Source: Sialis fuliginosa (taxonomy: Eukaryota > Arthropoda > Insecta > Megaloptera > Sialidae). From it: a DNA stretch of 64,000 bases. The notes under the pieces are model-generated. The model was not told the DNA's origin, ran no database searches, and saw nothing but the letters and a program-made list of their open reading frames with translations. A program made the position numbers and the translations under genes. Below, piece by piece: positions 42,301-46,330 of the stretch. Position 1 is the first letter of the stretch; each line of letters begins with the position of its first letter. The stretch covers positions 29,087,098-29,151,097 of the forward strand of contig OY540812.1 in the NCBI GenBank assembly GCA_961205875.1, in the 5' to 3' direction.

Positions 42301-44247
42301 AATAAAAATATACAAAAATTACAAAAAAAATCAAAGGTATATAATTATACTAATTATGTTATTAAACCAACGATTTAGATTAAATCACAATTGATATTTT
42401 CTAATTAAAATATGAATGAAAAAGTTTGGGTTTTGAAATAAACAAGGGGAGGGCGAAGCTACTGAAAATTTCTAATAATAAAGAAATAAAATACAAAAGT
42501 GTACAAATCGAATGACTAAGTATAAAAATCATTTACTCATAAGATCCACGTGTATTGTGACAAGTCGCACCATTCTGACATCCAAGATCTGTTCCAGCAA
42601 ATATAGCACATTCATTGACGTCTACATCACACTTTTGACCCTAAAACAGAAAGTATTTGTTTATAAATAAAGAGAAATATTAATGATATTCAGAACTTGT
42701 GATGTTTAATCTTTTACCTCCCAGTTACTAGGGCACAAGCACAAATAATTATTAAACAAATCAATGCATTGTGCTCCATTTTCACAAGAGTCGTCATGAC
42801 ATTCGTTCCTTTTCAGTAATTCCTCCAACTGCTTAAAATGCTGTGTATATTTCTCTAAATTATGTAAACGTGTATGAAGGTCATTTAATATACTTTCATT
42901 TACCTGCAAGGTAAAACAAGATAAATATAATAATTGATTTCAAATTTCAGCTTAAAATATAGATTAACCTAATAAACGGCAGATCGTGTAAAATTTGAAA
43001 GATATATTTTATCTCTCAGAACATGAATTGGGTTTTTTTTTTTTGGGGGGGGGGGGTAGGTTAGGGGATCATAGCTTATATTTACATTTTGCATCAAAGA
43101 CAATTTGATCTATAATAATTGAAACAATGTTTAAAAAAATCCACCAAATAAATGTACAGTGCTTCTTACCAACAGTAGTTAAATATCGATGAATTTTAAT
43201 AAACACCGATAAAGTATTCTATTGGTTAACCATTTAATTTTTATGTAAAATTATTAGAAAATATTAGTTTGAAATTTTTCTTAATACGTGTCTGATTATT
43301 TTGCTTTCTTGCCACATAGAGTACAAGCAGCTATGTGATCGTTTTTCAAAGAAAAGAAAAAGTTGTTCCCCGATTTCAAAATTTTCATTTGATCCGTTTC
43401 AGGTCAAAACAAACGTTTTTTTTTGTTCTGTGTGTGTGTGTGGTTAGAGGAGGGGTGACATCCCAAAATATTTATATTTTCAAGATATCACAAGAATGAC
43501 ATATGTTCCGTGAACATTTTATAGAATCTTTTTCTATAAAATAGGTTACAACTTTTGTAGTAAAATATTCCCTTATGAAAATTTATCTCAATTTGCTTTC
43601 AAAAATCATCATTTGTTTTGTTCAATTGCTATTTACTCTGACATATTAAGAAATTTATTTTGACGTTTGCATAGCAGAAAAATTTAGATTAAAATTGAAA
43701 TAGTTAAAAAACTAAAAATATATAAAAATAATCAAGATGTCACCCCTTCCCCTTACATACGATTTTGATGATTTTTAAACGGGACCGTTCTCTAGTCAAA
43801 CCCAACCAAGTTTCAATAATTCAGTGGTTCATATGTTATACATATGATAAGGATTCAGGGGACAGACAGATTCGGAACAAAAAATGTTTGTCTTGATCTG
43901 AAACGGAAGATCTAGTGAAAATTTTGAAATCGGAAAAAATTGTTTCTCTTTGAAAAATGATCACATAGCTTTTCGTAACTTTCAGTAAGGACAGACGCTT
44001 TGAATTTAAATTTGAACTTACACTTGGAACAGTAATTGTCGTTTTACTGATTTTGGCACTGTCTTCAATAGCTTTATTTAACTTATCTTCAAGTAACTGC
44101 AAGTGTTGACTTAACTCTTGGCTTTCTGAAGTTCTTATTCGGTTACCATTGACATGCACAAAACCTTTGCCTTTCGTTTTGAAATAAATATGATGATCTT
44201 CTCCAACTGAAAACTCGAGGTTGCCATTCTTTATCGATATTTTTGGT
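124..44247 (-). CDS. Cubn: Cubilin homologue (endocytic receptor), 37 exons, open at both ends
   Basis: This is the only clear host gene in the window. Joining 37 minus-strand exons gives one frame with an N-terminal charged segment, eight EGF-like repeats and at least twenty CUB domains, an order specific to cubilin (mammalian cubilin has 8 EGF and 27 CUB). Cubilin is a peripheral membrane receptor that binds protein ligands through CUB pairs and is internalised with amnionless and megalin-type partners; that role is family knowledge. All introns are GT-AG and exon lengths agree with intron phase at every join, except one extra base in the exon at 29853-30240. About 8.25 kb of coding sequence is visible. 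The first exon (signal peptide) was not found: exon 44022-44247 opens with the last base of a codon, so an upstream exon must exist. The 3' end lies off the left edge. Confidence 0.95.
330..528. mobile_element. MITE with GTCCATAAACCA-type ends
   Basis: The left end (GAGAATGTCCATAAACCATG) and the inverted right end (ACGTGGTTTATACATGTTCTC) pair imperfectly. A second member with the same ends lies at 28860-29307. It is non-coding and lies inside the last intron read. Confidence 0.5.
575..663 (-). CDS. Cubn: Cubilin exon w36: CUB19 end
   Basis: It encodes GATDEKLSVLCGNYSKPVVV then RSPFPETKIK. This short exon carries the fourth cysteine. The donor is GTAGAA after AAG. Confidence 0.83.
712..1249. 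mobile_element. Inverted-repeat element, about 120-bp imperfect arms
   Basis: The left arm (from GAGTGTGTCAAAAAG) matches the inverse of the right arm (ending TTTACACACCC), including the shared segment TGTAGTTCAATTTTAAGA. No coding capacity was seen. Confidence 0.6.
1278..1517 (-). CDS. Cubn: Cubilin exon w35: CUB19 first half
   Basis: It encodes CEGDLNQQSGTISPSLALYN then CQWTQTSTELMFESDEEPIM ... CRRMSNIVVTG. An acidic insertion lies between strands. Confidence 0.87.
1619..3294. mobile_element. Foldback element, family GGCGAGCGGATTA, copy 1
   Basis: The ends GGCGAGCGGATTA...TAATCCGCTCGCC are flanked by TA on both sides. The arms run about 1619-2344 and 2771-3294 and enclose a 430-base loop; the right arm has an internal deletion. 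It is the same family as 61343-62679. The small reading frame seen in that copy is broken here by an in-frame TAA a few codons after ATGGCTGGCTAC (from about 2031). Confidence 0.8.
3295..4662. other. Intron, nothing coding
   Basis: This is AT-rich intron with a G-rich run near 3380. A short inverted pair around 4255-4315 (GTGAACACGGCT and AGCCGTATTCAGTGAG) may be a small MITE. No exon-like frame was found. Confidence 0.4.
4663..4819 (-). CDS. Cubn: Cubilin exon w34: CUB18 end
   Basis: It encodes FSDEHNYHLIIRYNSSNKVL then YYLCDGTSQHRGFKLKYSSD. No cysteine sits at the usual FCG position; the one cysteine is displaced toward the end, so the second CUB disulphide seems lost. Confidence 0.85.
5233..5402 (-). 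CDS. Cubn: Cubilin exon w33: CUB18 first half
   Basis: It encodes ECGEVITSLEGILTSPGYPS then CHWRFKDLARRRIKFELLDI ... DRQALV. Cysteines 1 and 2 are present; the third is missing. Confidence 0.88.
5733..6583. repeat. Inner palindrome A of the nest
   Basis: CTAATAGTTCAGGAGTGAAA at the left pairs with the inverse at 6560-6583, and the arms match for several hundred bases around a centre near 6150. Confidence 0.7.
6583..7757. repeat. Inner palindrome B of the nest
   Basis: The arms match from TAGTCCAATCAAATT at 6583 to its near-inverse at 7745-7757. The GC-rich marker GTTGGCGCGGTCTATGACC (about 6690) is inverted at about 7640. The loop at about 7140-7210 is almost pure A/T with G. Confidence 0.75.
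8082..8179. repeat. Small hairpin MITE
   Basis: TCATAGTTTGGTTTATTGG is inverted as CCATTAAACCAAACTATGA 98 bases later. Confidence 0.5.
8239..8385 (-). CDS. Cubn: Cubilin exon w32: CUB17 end
   Basis: It encodes DRILKQFCGNEKPDLIKTSS ... FQDNFILSFNTTKR. The GF motif near the end is diverged, but the fourth cysteine is kept. Confidence 0.87.
8492..8707 (-). CDS. Cubn: Cubilin exon w31: CUB17 first half
   Basis: It encodes ADCGGIIRAKKGFIKSTDIN then CTWYIVGPTYHTLTFTVTDL ... NCSLVANVLIKEKD. Confidence 0.9.
8708..10132. other. Intron with degraded repeats
   Basis: It contains ACAGGGTGTCCC-type repeat starts near 8750, 8879 and 9176. A block at 9435-9610 (CCCCTGAATCCTTATCAC and neighbours) is related to 43315-43978. 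No credible coding frame was found. Confidence 0.45.
10133..10308 (-). CDS. Cubn: Cubilin exon w30: CUB16 end
   Basis: It encodes CAKAGVEIRDGTTRNSPLIK then CSKMPGTEKTPGNFMYIRYY ... NGFKAKVSI. Cysteines 3 and 4 both lie in this exon. Confidence 0.91.
10729..11451. mobile_element. pogo-like (Tc1/mariner) MITE nested in the hAT element
   Basis: The ends CAGTCGGGAGTC...GACTCGTTTATT-type (inverse at 11430-11451) begin CAGT and are flanked by TA. A further palindrome at about 10832-11156 (GACCAATCAGCGTTGGCGCG and its inverse) lies inside. Confidence 0.7.
10832..11156. repeat. Innermost palindrome of the hAT/pogo nest
   Basis: The inverted arms share CTTGACCAATCAGCGTTGG and the ACGAAGA/TCTTCGT block, with about 230 bases between them. 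Confidence 0.65.
11844..12049 (-). CDS. Cubn: Cubilin exon w29: CUB15 last strand, CUB16 first half
   Basis: It encodes GLKLIYKEVSTACGEKILLS ... TTPNYPNAPPAHIECVWIVT then DSVQLDFLGFDISETKE. Confidence 0.91.
12146..13525. mobile_element. Foldback element with about 560-bp near-perfect arms
   Basis: The arms are about 12146-12711 and 12957-13525 and look almost identical when inverted (for example ACACGTCAAGTGGACCCCCC). The 245-base loop carries most of a short reading frame. The arms include the GC-rich block GTGCCGCGCGCTACTGAGC. The target duplication is unclear. The element fills the intron between exons w28 and w29. Confidence 0.85.
12689..12940 (+). CDS. Small secreted-type ORF in the foldback loop, function unknown
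   Basis: This frame of 83 residues starts inside the left arm (MIFTIQFFLYLFIFCF, a plausible signal peptide) and continues in the loop with an acidic middle (MNDNIEDDETRDP) and five cysteines, ending LCKYC. I do not recognise it. Its start lies in repeat sequence and no splice or promoter evidence is visible, so it may be chance or a captured gene piece. Confidence 0.25.
   Translation: MIFTIQFFLYLFIFCFMCNSCERDIYKGKKSTLSPSELCENKFSNVNELELMNDNIEDDETRDPSYKCEVVDKYVLITLCKYC
13716..13847 (-). CDS. Cubn: Cubilin exon w28: CUB15 later strands
   Basis: It encodes FKNGKYEDSPLLGRGKYCGN ... MNIELLADIPIM, with the fourth cysteine. It is 44 whole codons. The next intron holds a 1.4-kb foldback element. 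Confidence 0.88.
14149..14256 (-). CDS. Cubn: Cubilin exon w27: CUB15 middle
   Basis: It encodes IDCKWNITVKPGRKINITFE ... GNEDCKNKYIM, holding the CxW motif and third cysteine. It is 36 whole codons. Confidence 0.88.
14513..14604 (-). CDS. Cubn: Cubilin exon w26: CUB15 start
   Basis: This short exon encodes VCGGSLEGSDGVIEIKNFTL ... MYDFIGE. It has only the first CUB strands; CUB15 is spread over four exons. Confidence 0.85.
14672..14824 (-). CDS. Cubn: Cubilin exon w25: CUB14 end
   Basis: It encodes GSEKAWTKIGTYCHPNLSEI ... LVKIVFESNFYGNKTGFSAK. The GFSAK end strand and single cysteine are as expected. Confidence 0.9.
15308..15517 (-). CDS. Cubn: Cubilin exon w24: CUB14 first half
   Basis: It encodes IADCGSDEVFNINGIHNYTL then SPGYPHGYSENLKCDWIFST ... 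NCADAVSIYSG. Confidence 0.92.
16073..16265 (-). CDS. Cubn: Cubilin exon w23: CUB13 end
   Basis: It encodes IFDGYDNTASSLSKSCGHDI ... FIEFITKRFSYESLFDFEWL then a polar tail ending NKTK. It is separated from w22 by only a 64-base intron. Confidence 0.9.
16330..16517 (-). CDS. Cubn: Cubilin exon w22: CUB13 first half, lacking cysteines 1 and 2
   Basis: It encodes LHDNELTGSKGRIQSPLYPL then FTWRITVLNDEHIRITF ... NECKYYGLE. The position normally CGG reads LHDNE, and the normal CxW reads FTW, so both partners of the first CUB disulphide are gone together. The flanking phases and strands are otherwise normal. Confidence 0.87.
16518..18189. other. Intron, nothing recognised
   Basis: This is AT-rich sequence without a convincing coding frame or inverted repeat that I could follow. 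It precedes the LINE relic. Confidence 0.35.
18244..18453 (+). pseudogene. Relic of a LINE reverse transcriptase C-terminus
   Basis: One plus-strand frame reads RHRKWNWIGHTL, then a stop, KPVTDITRTALDWNP, a stop, GTRKRGHPAQT, a stop, and a basic tail with KQLKALTNKRNML. WIGH-L-K ... ALDWNPQG-KRGRP is the conserved C-terminal block of non-LTR retrotransposon ORF2 proteins. At least three in-frame stops show it is dead. It lies antisense to cubilin inside the intron between w21 and w22. Confidence 0.75.
18817..19152 (-). CDS. Cubn: Cubilin exon w21: CUB12 in a single exon
   Basis: It encodes SCGDQLASSKGYFASPGYP ... CEWLIKPSLGNSFELRFMDF ... MCNEDYVELREESALGKLIG then FCGSEIPKG ... GFKAYYEM. It is a complete CUB with four cysteines and no internal intron. 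Confidence 0.93.
19651..20203. mobile_element. Foldback element, TTTGCGCCGTCCAC family
   Basis: The left arm (from TCGGTCCCATTAATTGTTAA) is inverted at the right (ending GCTTGTGAGACCGA). Both arms carry GGACGGCGCAAACCGAGT and the CAACGAGATAT motif. One arm of the same family lies inside the hAT-like element at 41324-42144. Confidence 0.75.
20756..20977 (-). CDS. Cubn: Cubilin exon w20: CUB11 remainder
   Basis: It encodes EDHVYLTITHIEVDFCVKKS then GIFVYDGEDSEAPLLNHYC ... LHIKKAMFVTRFIAKYTVIG. The phase (2 in, 1 out) matches w19 and w21. A decayed second copy of this exon lies immediately upstream on the minus strand (about 21004-21800). Confidence 0.88.
21087..21704. mobile_element. hAT-like MITE inserted in the pseudo-exon
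   Basis: The ends are CAG...CTG with an inner pair ATTCATGTGAG (21098) and CTCACATGAAT (21231). An exact 8-bp target duplication ATATATAC flanks it at 21079-21086 and 21705-21712. A second hAT-like element sits inside. Confidence 0.75.
21254..21687. mobile_element. Second hAT-like MITE nested in the first
   Basis: The ends CAGTGGCGTATA... and ...ATACGCCTCTG are inverted, with an exact 8-bp duplication CTCACGCA at 21246-21253 and 21688-21695. The terminal regions carry repeats of GCCGCCCTGGG. It is non-coding. Confidence 0.85.
21868..22038. mobile_element. Short hAT-type MITE
   Basis: It starts CAGTAGCGAGGAGG and ends GCTTGCTATGCCACTG, with an inner GGCGCC pair. The target duplication was not resolved. 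Confidence 0.45.
22471..22560. mobile_element. Left end of a hAT-type element
   Basis: CAGTGGTTCTTAAACTAGGG followed by TCCGCGGACTCCC matches the common hAT terminus. I could not locate the matching right end, so the limit given is arbitrary. Confidence 0.4.
22900..23086 (-). mobile_element. Truncated LINE or SINE 3' end
   Basis: It begins with a T run on the plus strand (a poly-A tail on the minus strand) and is flanked by an exact 12-bp duplication GATACAGATTTG (22888-22899 and 23087-23098). This is the hallmark of target-primed retroinsertion. It is too short to assign to a family. Confidence 0.7.
23540..24493. mobile_element. Element with TACGCTAGGAAACCA ends carrying a THAP fragment
   Basis: ATACGCTAGGAAACC at 23541 is inverted as GGTTTCCTAGCGTAT ending near 24491. 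The interior includes a plus-strand frame with the start of a THAP domain and a short minus-strand frame near 23880-23970 (MSETQQSDELFDWDMP). Confidence 0.6.
23678..23854 (+). pseudogene. Truncated THAP-domain protein
   Basis: The 58-residue frame ends in CCVPGCSDTKKLNSDFTFYR then FPGRD. The C-x4-C pair and FYRFP are the first half of a THAP zinc finger, a DNA-binding domain of P-element-type transposases and host THAP proteins. The downstream tryptophan and the C-x2-H pair are absent because a stop follows, so it is broken or an isolated exon. Confidence 0.6.
25194..25299 (-). CDS. Cubn: Cubilin exon w19: CUB11 start
   Basis: It encodes ACGQRIVTNGTGTIQILEHT ... CSWTIISGVP. The donor is GTACAT, weaker than its neighbours. 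The next exon is 4.2 kb away across the most element-loaded intron of the gene. Confidence 0.85.
25368..25529 (-). CDS. Cubn: Cubilin exon w18: CUB10 end
   Basis: It encodes VYDGGSIEDKELLSYCGHKL ... LTVRMKTNDNKEYKGFRAMY. VYDG, the fourth cysteine and GFRA are the usual second-half CUB landmarks. Confidence 0.92.
25937..26557. mobile_element. MITE with CTCCCACAGAC ends
   Basis: GGCTCCCACAGACCAAAG at the left is inverted as CCAGTCTGTGGGAGAC at the right, and the arms also share a GCAAATATT/TTTGCAACTGCG region. It is non-coding and lies in the intron between exons w17 and w18. Confidence 0.55.
26599..26780 (-). CDS. Cubn: Cubilin exon w17: CUB10 first half
   Basis: It encodes NCGGPNTALTGFIHSRNYPQ ... 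CRWLIQVPESYKINLTFV ... NCTHDYVK. Confidence 0.92.
26858..27560. mobile_element. Foldback element
   Basis: The left arm (TTCAGAATGATATCATTTTTG, AGTAGCGTCGA, GACCAAATCGGTTGC) is inverted in the right arm, with a centre near 27295. No coding capacity was seen. Confidence 0.7.
28161..28329 (-). CDS. Cubn: Cubilin exon w16: CUB9 end
   Basis: It encodes VYGGPDMNSSKIADFCKPNK ... MYVQFYSD ... GRGFSASYETRT, the second half of CUB9 with its fourth cysteine. Confidence 0.92.
28860..29307. mobile_element. MITE, same family as 330-528
   Basis: TTAGGGAACATTCATAAACC at the left is inverted as GGTTTATGGACGATCCCTTA at the right. The interior contains two further partial copies of the CATGTAGACAATA motif. 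Confidence 0.6.
29404..29510. repeat. Dispersed repeat shared with 40393-40490
   Basis: ATTGCAGCGGTAGCTAAC and CTCCTGATTGGGCAAAACGT occur in both places in the same orientation. The second copy begins exactly at the acceptor side of cubilin exon w5. The family was not identified. Confidence 0.6.
29619..29791 (-). CDS. Cubn: Cubilin exon w15: CUB9 first half
   Basis: It encodes GCGGKLTHPNGVIKSPNYPN ... CEWVIEVDLGKSIMFTVHDI ... NCHRDVLS. CUB cysteines 1-3 are present. Confidence 0.93.
29853..30240 (-). CDS. Cubn: Cubilin exon w14: CUB8 in one exon, with a one-base frameshift
   Basis: It encodes CNNTIKGLYHGAIESPNYP ... CMWVISVPNGNKINITFYEL ... CSHDYLEISEGKDEK, then frame shifts to RSLIKLCGDKTPDNI ... 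MSKFRLEWILN. Read straight, the first frame stops soon after at LWR. The exon is 388 bases, one more than the flanking phases allow, and the switch lies at the A6 run (29995-30000 on the plus strand). Either a base-calling or assembly error or a real disabling allele would explain it. Unlike most CUBs here, the domain has no central intron. Confidence 0.85.
30488..30644 (-). CDS. Cubn: Cubilin exon w13: CUB7 end
   Basis: It encodes FYNVIKNSKKATGRYCNNNH ... NQMLIKFKSV ... VFEIKYLT. It supplies the fourth cysteine and last strands of CUB7 and joins w12 in phase 0 after YIE. Confidence 0.88.
30645..31590. other. Intron, no gene seen
   Basis: This is AT-rich with low-complexity runs. Two related GACCCATAG motifs near 31270 and 31378 suggest a decayed inverted element. 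No coding frame was found. Confidence 0.35.
31591..34008. mobile_element. hAT-like element with CCGAAAC minisatellite arms
   Basis: The ends TAGGGATGTTAAGGA and its near-inverse (ending TCCCTAACAACCCTA) are flanked by an exact 8-bp duplication CCCAACAC at 31583-31590 and 34009-34016. Subterminal tandem repeats of CCGAAACCGAAACCGTA type fill 31610-31830 and, inverted, 33830-33985. A foldback (32007-33406) sits in the middle. No transposase frame was seen. Confidence 0.8.
32007..33406. mobile_element. Foldback element nested in the hAT-like element
   Basis: The arms begin TATACACGGTGTCTAAATAC and end with its inverse, and share GGGATCTCGGAAACTATAAG and the block CCAAAGATGGCTATGACAAT. The left arm lacks about 50 bases present at 33240-33290. 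Confidence 0.8.
34325..34649 (-). CDS. Cubn: Cubilin exon w12: CUB6 end, CUB7 first half
   Basis: It encodes NGGYKTSPLIGKFCGTTIPP ... GFKIYWTTSL and CGGKLTSSKGHLVSPNYPS ... CDWSISTSVG ... YCSINYIE. The following intron (30645-34324) is the largest disrupted one on this side and contains a whole hAT-like element. Confidence 0.92.
34708..35072 (-). CDS. Cubn: Cubilin exon w11: CUB5 end, CUB6 first half
   Basis: It encodes EIYSNATMYSTNSNDTDQSL then RFCGTTLPPKMISPS (CUB5 end) and CGGTMLSPNGVIRSPEYSDN ... CTWNIQVQPRYQIELNV (CUB6). Confidence 0.93.
35135..35497 (-). CDS. Cubn: Cubilin exon w10: CUB4 end, CUB5 first half
   Basis: It encodes VRDGDSDESHILKSYCGNHS ... GRGFEVTWES, then CGGIKRENGILESPKS ... 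CVWTLIAPPGNVVILTWI ... NCAYDYV. Both CUB5 disulphide cysteines visible here are conserved. Confidence 0.93.
35562..35925 (-). CDS. Cubn: Cubilin exon w9: CUB3 end, CUB4 first half
   Basis: It encodes ASELEVREGSQIDSPLALRF (end of CUB3) and CGGSYSGATGKITSPDYPKP ... CVYSIETPQHTAIILTF (CUB4). The region between the two contains a lysine/asparagine-rich stretch (ENLKEKKNNNFK). Confidence 0.93.
36386..37119 (-). CDS. Cubn: Cubilin exon w8: CUB1 end, all of CUB2, CUB3 first half
   Basis: This is the longest exon, 734 bases. It starts LYDGRNSHSKLIGHFCG (end of CUB1). It then holds a complete CUB2 (CGVSDAVISVDKHGSLISPG ... CQWHLQARPGKRIRFTFF ... DYLEIRD ... FCRSSQPPPY) and the start of CUB3 (CGGMFTANKGVIKYP ... 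CEYQIQLPSD). CUB2 has no internal intron. Confidence 0.95.
37120..37838. other. Intron with a small hairpin
   Basis: GAGGAGGTGAGTTCCAAAAC at about 37677 is inverted as GTTTTAGAACTCACCTCC at about 37788. No exon-like sequence was seen. Confidence 0.45.
37839..38014 (-). CDS. Cubn: Cubilin exon w7: CUB1, first half
   Basis: It encodes ACGGYLKNQTGNLRYP ... SCGWTIETNSSLILNVTF. The CUB signature CGG, the CxW motif and the third cysteine are present. The exon ends just before the YDG strand. Confidence 0.92.
38088..38426 (-). CDS. Cubn: Cubilin exon w6: end of EGF6, EGF7, EGF8
   Basis: It encodes IKCICPQGYTGQGFGPSGC, then CKSNPCGSHETC ... FKCTCRDNFVGRSC, then DPCLSKPCMNGATC ... FICTCPSNYEGIRC. 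This closes the block of eight EGF repeats, the same number as in vertebrate cubilin. Confidence 0.93.
38427..40022. other. Intron, nothing recognised
   Basis: This is AT-rich sequence between the EGF6/EGF7 exons. I found no coding frame with flanking splice sites and no clear terminal repeats. Confidence 0.35.
40023..40392 (-). CDS. Cubn: Cubilin exon w5: end of EGF3, EGF4, EGF5, start of EGF6
   Basis: It encodes GWKTTGGHPAC, two calcium-binding EGF repeats (TVDVDECATSTYC ... and EDINECQSDNGGCSVYPYVS ...) with paired CGPCP motifs typical of cubilin, and the start of EGF6 (CRVNNGGCNKLAQCVDNS). It is in frame across 370 bases and ends in phase 1. The acceptor abuts a dispersed repeat also seen near 29.4 kb. 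Confidence 0.93.
40733..40877 (-). CDS. Cubn: Cubilin exon w4: end of EGF2 and EGF3
   Basis: It encodes CTCPTGWGGLHCIQRTANC, then LCGHGVCEPQNNIYGYTCIC. The cysteine spacing is EGF-like. The intron upstream (40878-42536) carries a hAT-like element and a MITE. Confidence 0.92.
40905..41273. mobile_element. MITE with ATACGGAGAGTCTG ends
   Basis: AACTTTGGTTAATACGGAGAG and GGGTCCTCTGTCA at the left are inverted at the right (TGACAGAGGACCCTC, CTCTCCGTATTAGCC). Confidence 0.7.
41324..42144. mobile_element. hAT-like element with CCCGCGGGATCCCGC ends
   Basis: The inverted ends TAGGGTTTGCAATCCCGC are flanked by an exact 8-bp duplication GTGACTAC at 41316-41323 and 42145-42152. The interior (about 41540-41815) matches one arm of the 19651-20203 foldback family, so an arm was captured or inserted. 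There is no transposase. Confidence 0.85.
42537..42640 (-). CDS. Cubn: Cubilin exon w3: end of EGF1 and calcium-binding EGF2
   Basis: It encodes GQKCDVDVNECAIFAGTDLG then CQNGATCHNTRGSYE. The DVNEC start and the N-x-G-S-Y/F motif are those of calcium-binding EGF repeats. The exon ends in phase 2 and joins exon w4 to give YECTCP. Confidence 0.92.
42718..42903 (-). CDS. Cubn: Cubilin exon w2: coiled-coil end and EGF1
   Basis: The first half (VNESILNDLHTRLHNLEKY) continues the helical segment. The second half has the EGF cysteine pattern CHDDSCENGAQC ... YLCLCPSNWE. It is 186 bases, with whole codons at both ends. Confidence 0.9.
43315..43978. repeat. Inverted-repeat element related to 9435-9610
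   Basis: The left block (TATGTGATCGTTTTTCAAAG, CCGATTTCAAAATTTTCA) is inverted at 43858-43978. A G10 run lies just upstream near 43046, and GT dinucleotides lie near 43430. Confidence 0.6.
44022..44247 (-). CDS. Cubn: Cubilin exon w1: N-terminal segment
   Basis: It encodes PKISIKNGNLEFSVGEDHHI and onward, followed by a heptad-like stretch (SQELSQHLQLLEDKLNKAIE), matching the cubilin N-terminal region that drives trimer assembly in the family. The acceptor follows TTACAG and the donor is GTAAGT. The exon starts in phase 2, so the initiator methionine and signal peptide lie upstream in an exon I could not find. Confidence 0.88.
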
Positions 44248-44696
44248 CTGTAATTATTCAAATATTTATCATTTCCATTGTTTAGAAATAAATATAATCA
44301 CAGGCCTAACTTTCCGATTGTCTAAAAAGTAAAACATTTCGTTCACAGCAGTGAGAGAGATGAGGTATAGTTGGGTTATATCACATTGTTTAATATATGG
44401 TTATATATTTACTACAGTCCAGTGAGTCCAGGATAGTATTCGAAGTATTTTTGTCGTACGTATATATAATATTTTTGTGTTTATTTTATTAGTTTCGTTA
44501 TTTATTAAACATTAGCTGTGTCTGCGGCTTCGCTCGCATGGACTGCGGGATTATTGTTTTTGATTTTTGAAAAATACAGGTAACCCTCCTACAACACGGT
44601 AGATAGGTTCCTAGAAAATGACGTGTTATATGAGACCCATAGCGAGTACTAAAAGGGGGGTTAGGTTCCGAAAAAATTTAAAACAGATTTTTTTAA
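44248..44696. other. Sequence upstream of the first visible cubilin exon
   Basis: No signal-peptide exon could be found here. A motif at 44515-44550 (GTGTCTGCGGCTTCGCTCGC) resembles the inverse of 63062-63095 and is part of a dispersed repeat. Confidence 0.4.
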
Positions 44697-45084
44697 CCCT
44701 CCAGCCGCGAGCGATTATTTTATTTTTTTTGTTTAAACCGCGGGATATTCTTATTTGCTATTTATAATAGTTATAAGGATTGTATGTAAGGAATGTAAGA
44801 AAAATAAAAAAAAGTAGTATAAATTTGCAATTTTATTACCACTGATAGAACACGTTGTAACTTGTCATCGTATTGCGCCAGCAAACTGTTTAGATATAAG
44901 ATATGATAACGATGAAAAAACGTTTCCTGATGTTTTAAAATAAAAGAAAATAGATTCAACGTGGAAATAATGTTTCCCGAAGCTTAAATATCATAAAAAT
45001 TATAAGCAACGCGATAATAGCATACTCCGCGGAATTGTATAGAATAAGTAAAACGCGATATACACGTCGCCCGCGGCTGGAGGG
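44697..45084. mobile_element. piggyBac-like MITE
   Basis: The ends CCCTCCAGCCGCG...CGCGGCTGGAGGG are inverted and flanked by TTAA on both sides (44693-44696 and 45085-45088), the piggyBac target signature. At 388 bases it is non-coding. Confidence 0.8.
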
Positions 45085-46049
45085 TTAATTAAAAATATAT
45101 TTTTTTTAAATATCATATTTATGTGTTTTTCAATTTATCTTAAAATCATAAAATCTTGATTTAGAGTCATTCCATTTATAATCATCAAATTTATTAAAAT
45201 ATAGAAGTTGCACCATTTTTAATTTTGATGAAAGTTTAATCAGTTGTTATTATACTTATTAGATAGCAGAAACTGTACTTAGAAAAATTTTAATGGCCAT
45301 AGTTATGGGGTGGTGACCTTTTTACCCTCTTAAGATATGAAGATTTCGTCGATTTTCAACGTTTTTTCAACTCGCTATAGCACGTGTTCTAATAAAGCAA
45401 TTACAACGAGCTTAATGTCATTTGAAAGACTAAAGAATCTAGTTTCAATTGATCTAGCACAATTTAAAGTTTAAATTTTTTATTTGTAGATAGAGGCTTT
45501 TCAATTTTATTAATAAAATTGTCATTTTTTCTATTTTTCGAAATTTATTGTGGCTCTAAGGTTAAACTGAGAAAGCTATAATTATGTGTAAGTTATGTTC
45601 ATTTATAGTACTCAGTACCCACAAAAAATCAGCTTGATTGATGCACATCTTTTATTAAAAAAATTTAGTTAAATATCGCAAAAATCACGAAAACACCAAA
45701 ATCAGCTGTTTTCGAAGCAAAAAAAAGTTATGTGGGGGACGAGATAAAATTCTGAATTTTTTTTTACAAATGGTCTAAATAGTTATCTTTGAAGGCCTTA
45801 TAGATTCGTTTTGTTATTTTCATTTTTATAGCAACTACAATTTTTTTTTAAATTTAAAAAAATACTAAAACTTCAAAACGGTTATTTTTAAACATAATAC
45901 AAAAATATGTTGGGCACGAGATAGAATTCTGAATTTTTTTTTACAAATGCTCTAAATAGTTATCTTTGAAGGCCTTATAGATTCGTTTTGTTATTTTCAT
46001 TTTTATAGCAACCAGAATTTTTTTTTTTAATTTAAAAAAATACGAAAAC

Positions 46050-46330
46050 TGTAGAATAGGTTTAATAATATTTTATTTATTCTATATAAATAGTATAACA
46101 ACCAATAATAATTATAATAAACAATGAATAATACAATAGTATTGTTTAACAGTATAATCCCGCCAGACTGCTCAAGCTATCGTGAACGTGGATTCTTCCT
46201 TATCTATCGTCTGTGCGGGTCGCCTTATATACCCGTTCAGTCGGTAGTGGGGTGGCGTTTGCATCTGCGCGGTCCTTGGAGTGCGGCTGACTCGGTGGTA
46301 GGGCGGCGTGTAGTGTTGAGACGTGTTACA
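46050..46330 (-). repeat. 3' LTR of the gypsy element
   Basis: It has the same 281 bases as the 5' LTR. The stop codon of the polyprotein (46326-46328) lies inside its first bases. Confidence 0.93.

Noticed and set aside
44280..44420. Possible signal-peptide exon for cubilin just upstream of w1
   Set aside because: No frame with a start codon, hydrophobic stretch and a phase-2 donor could be found there.
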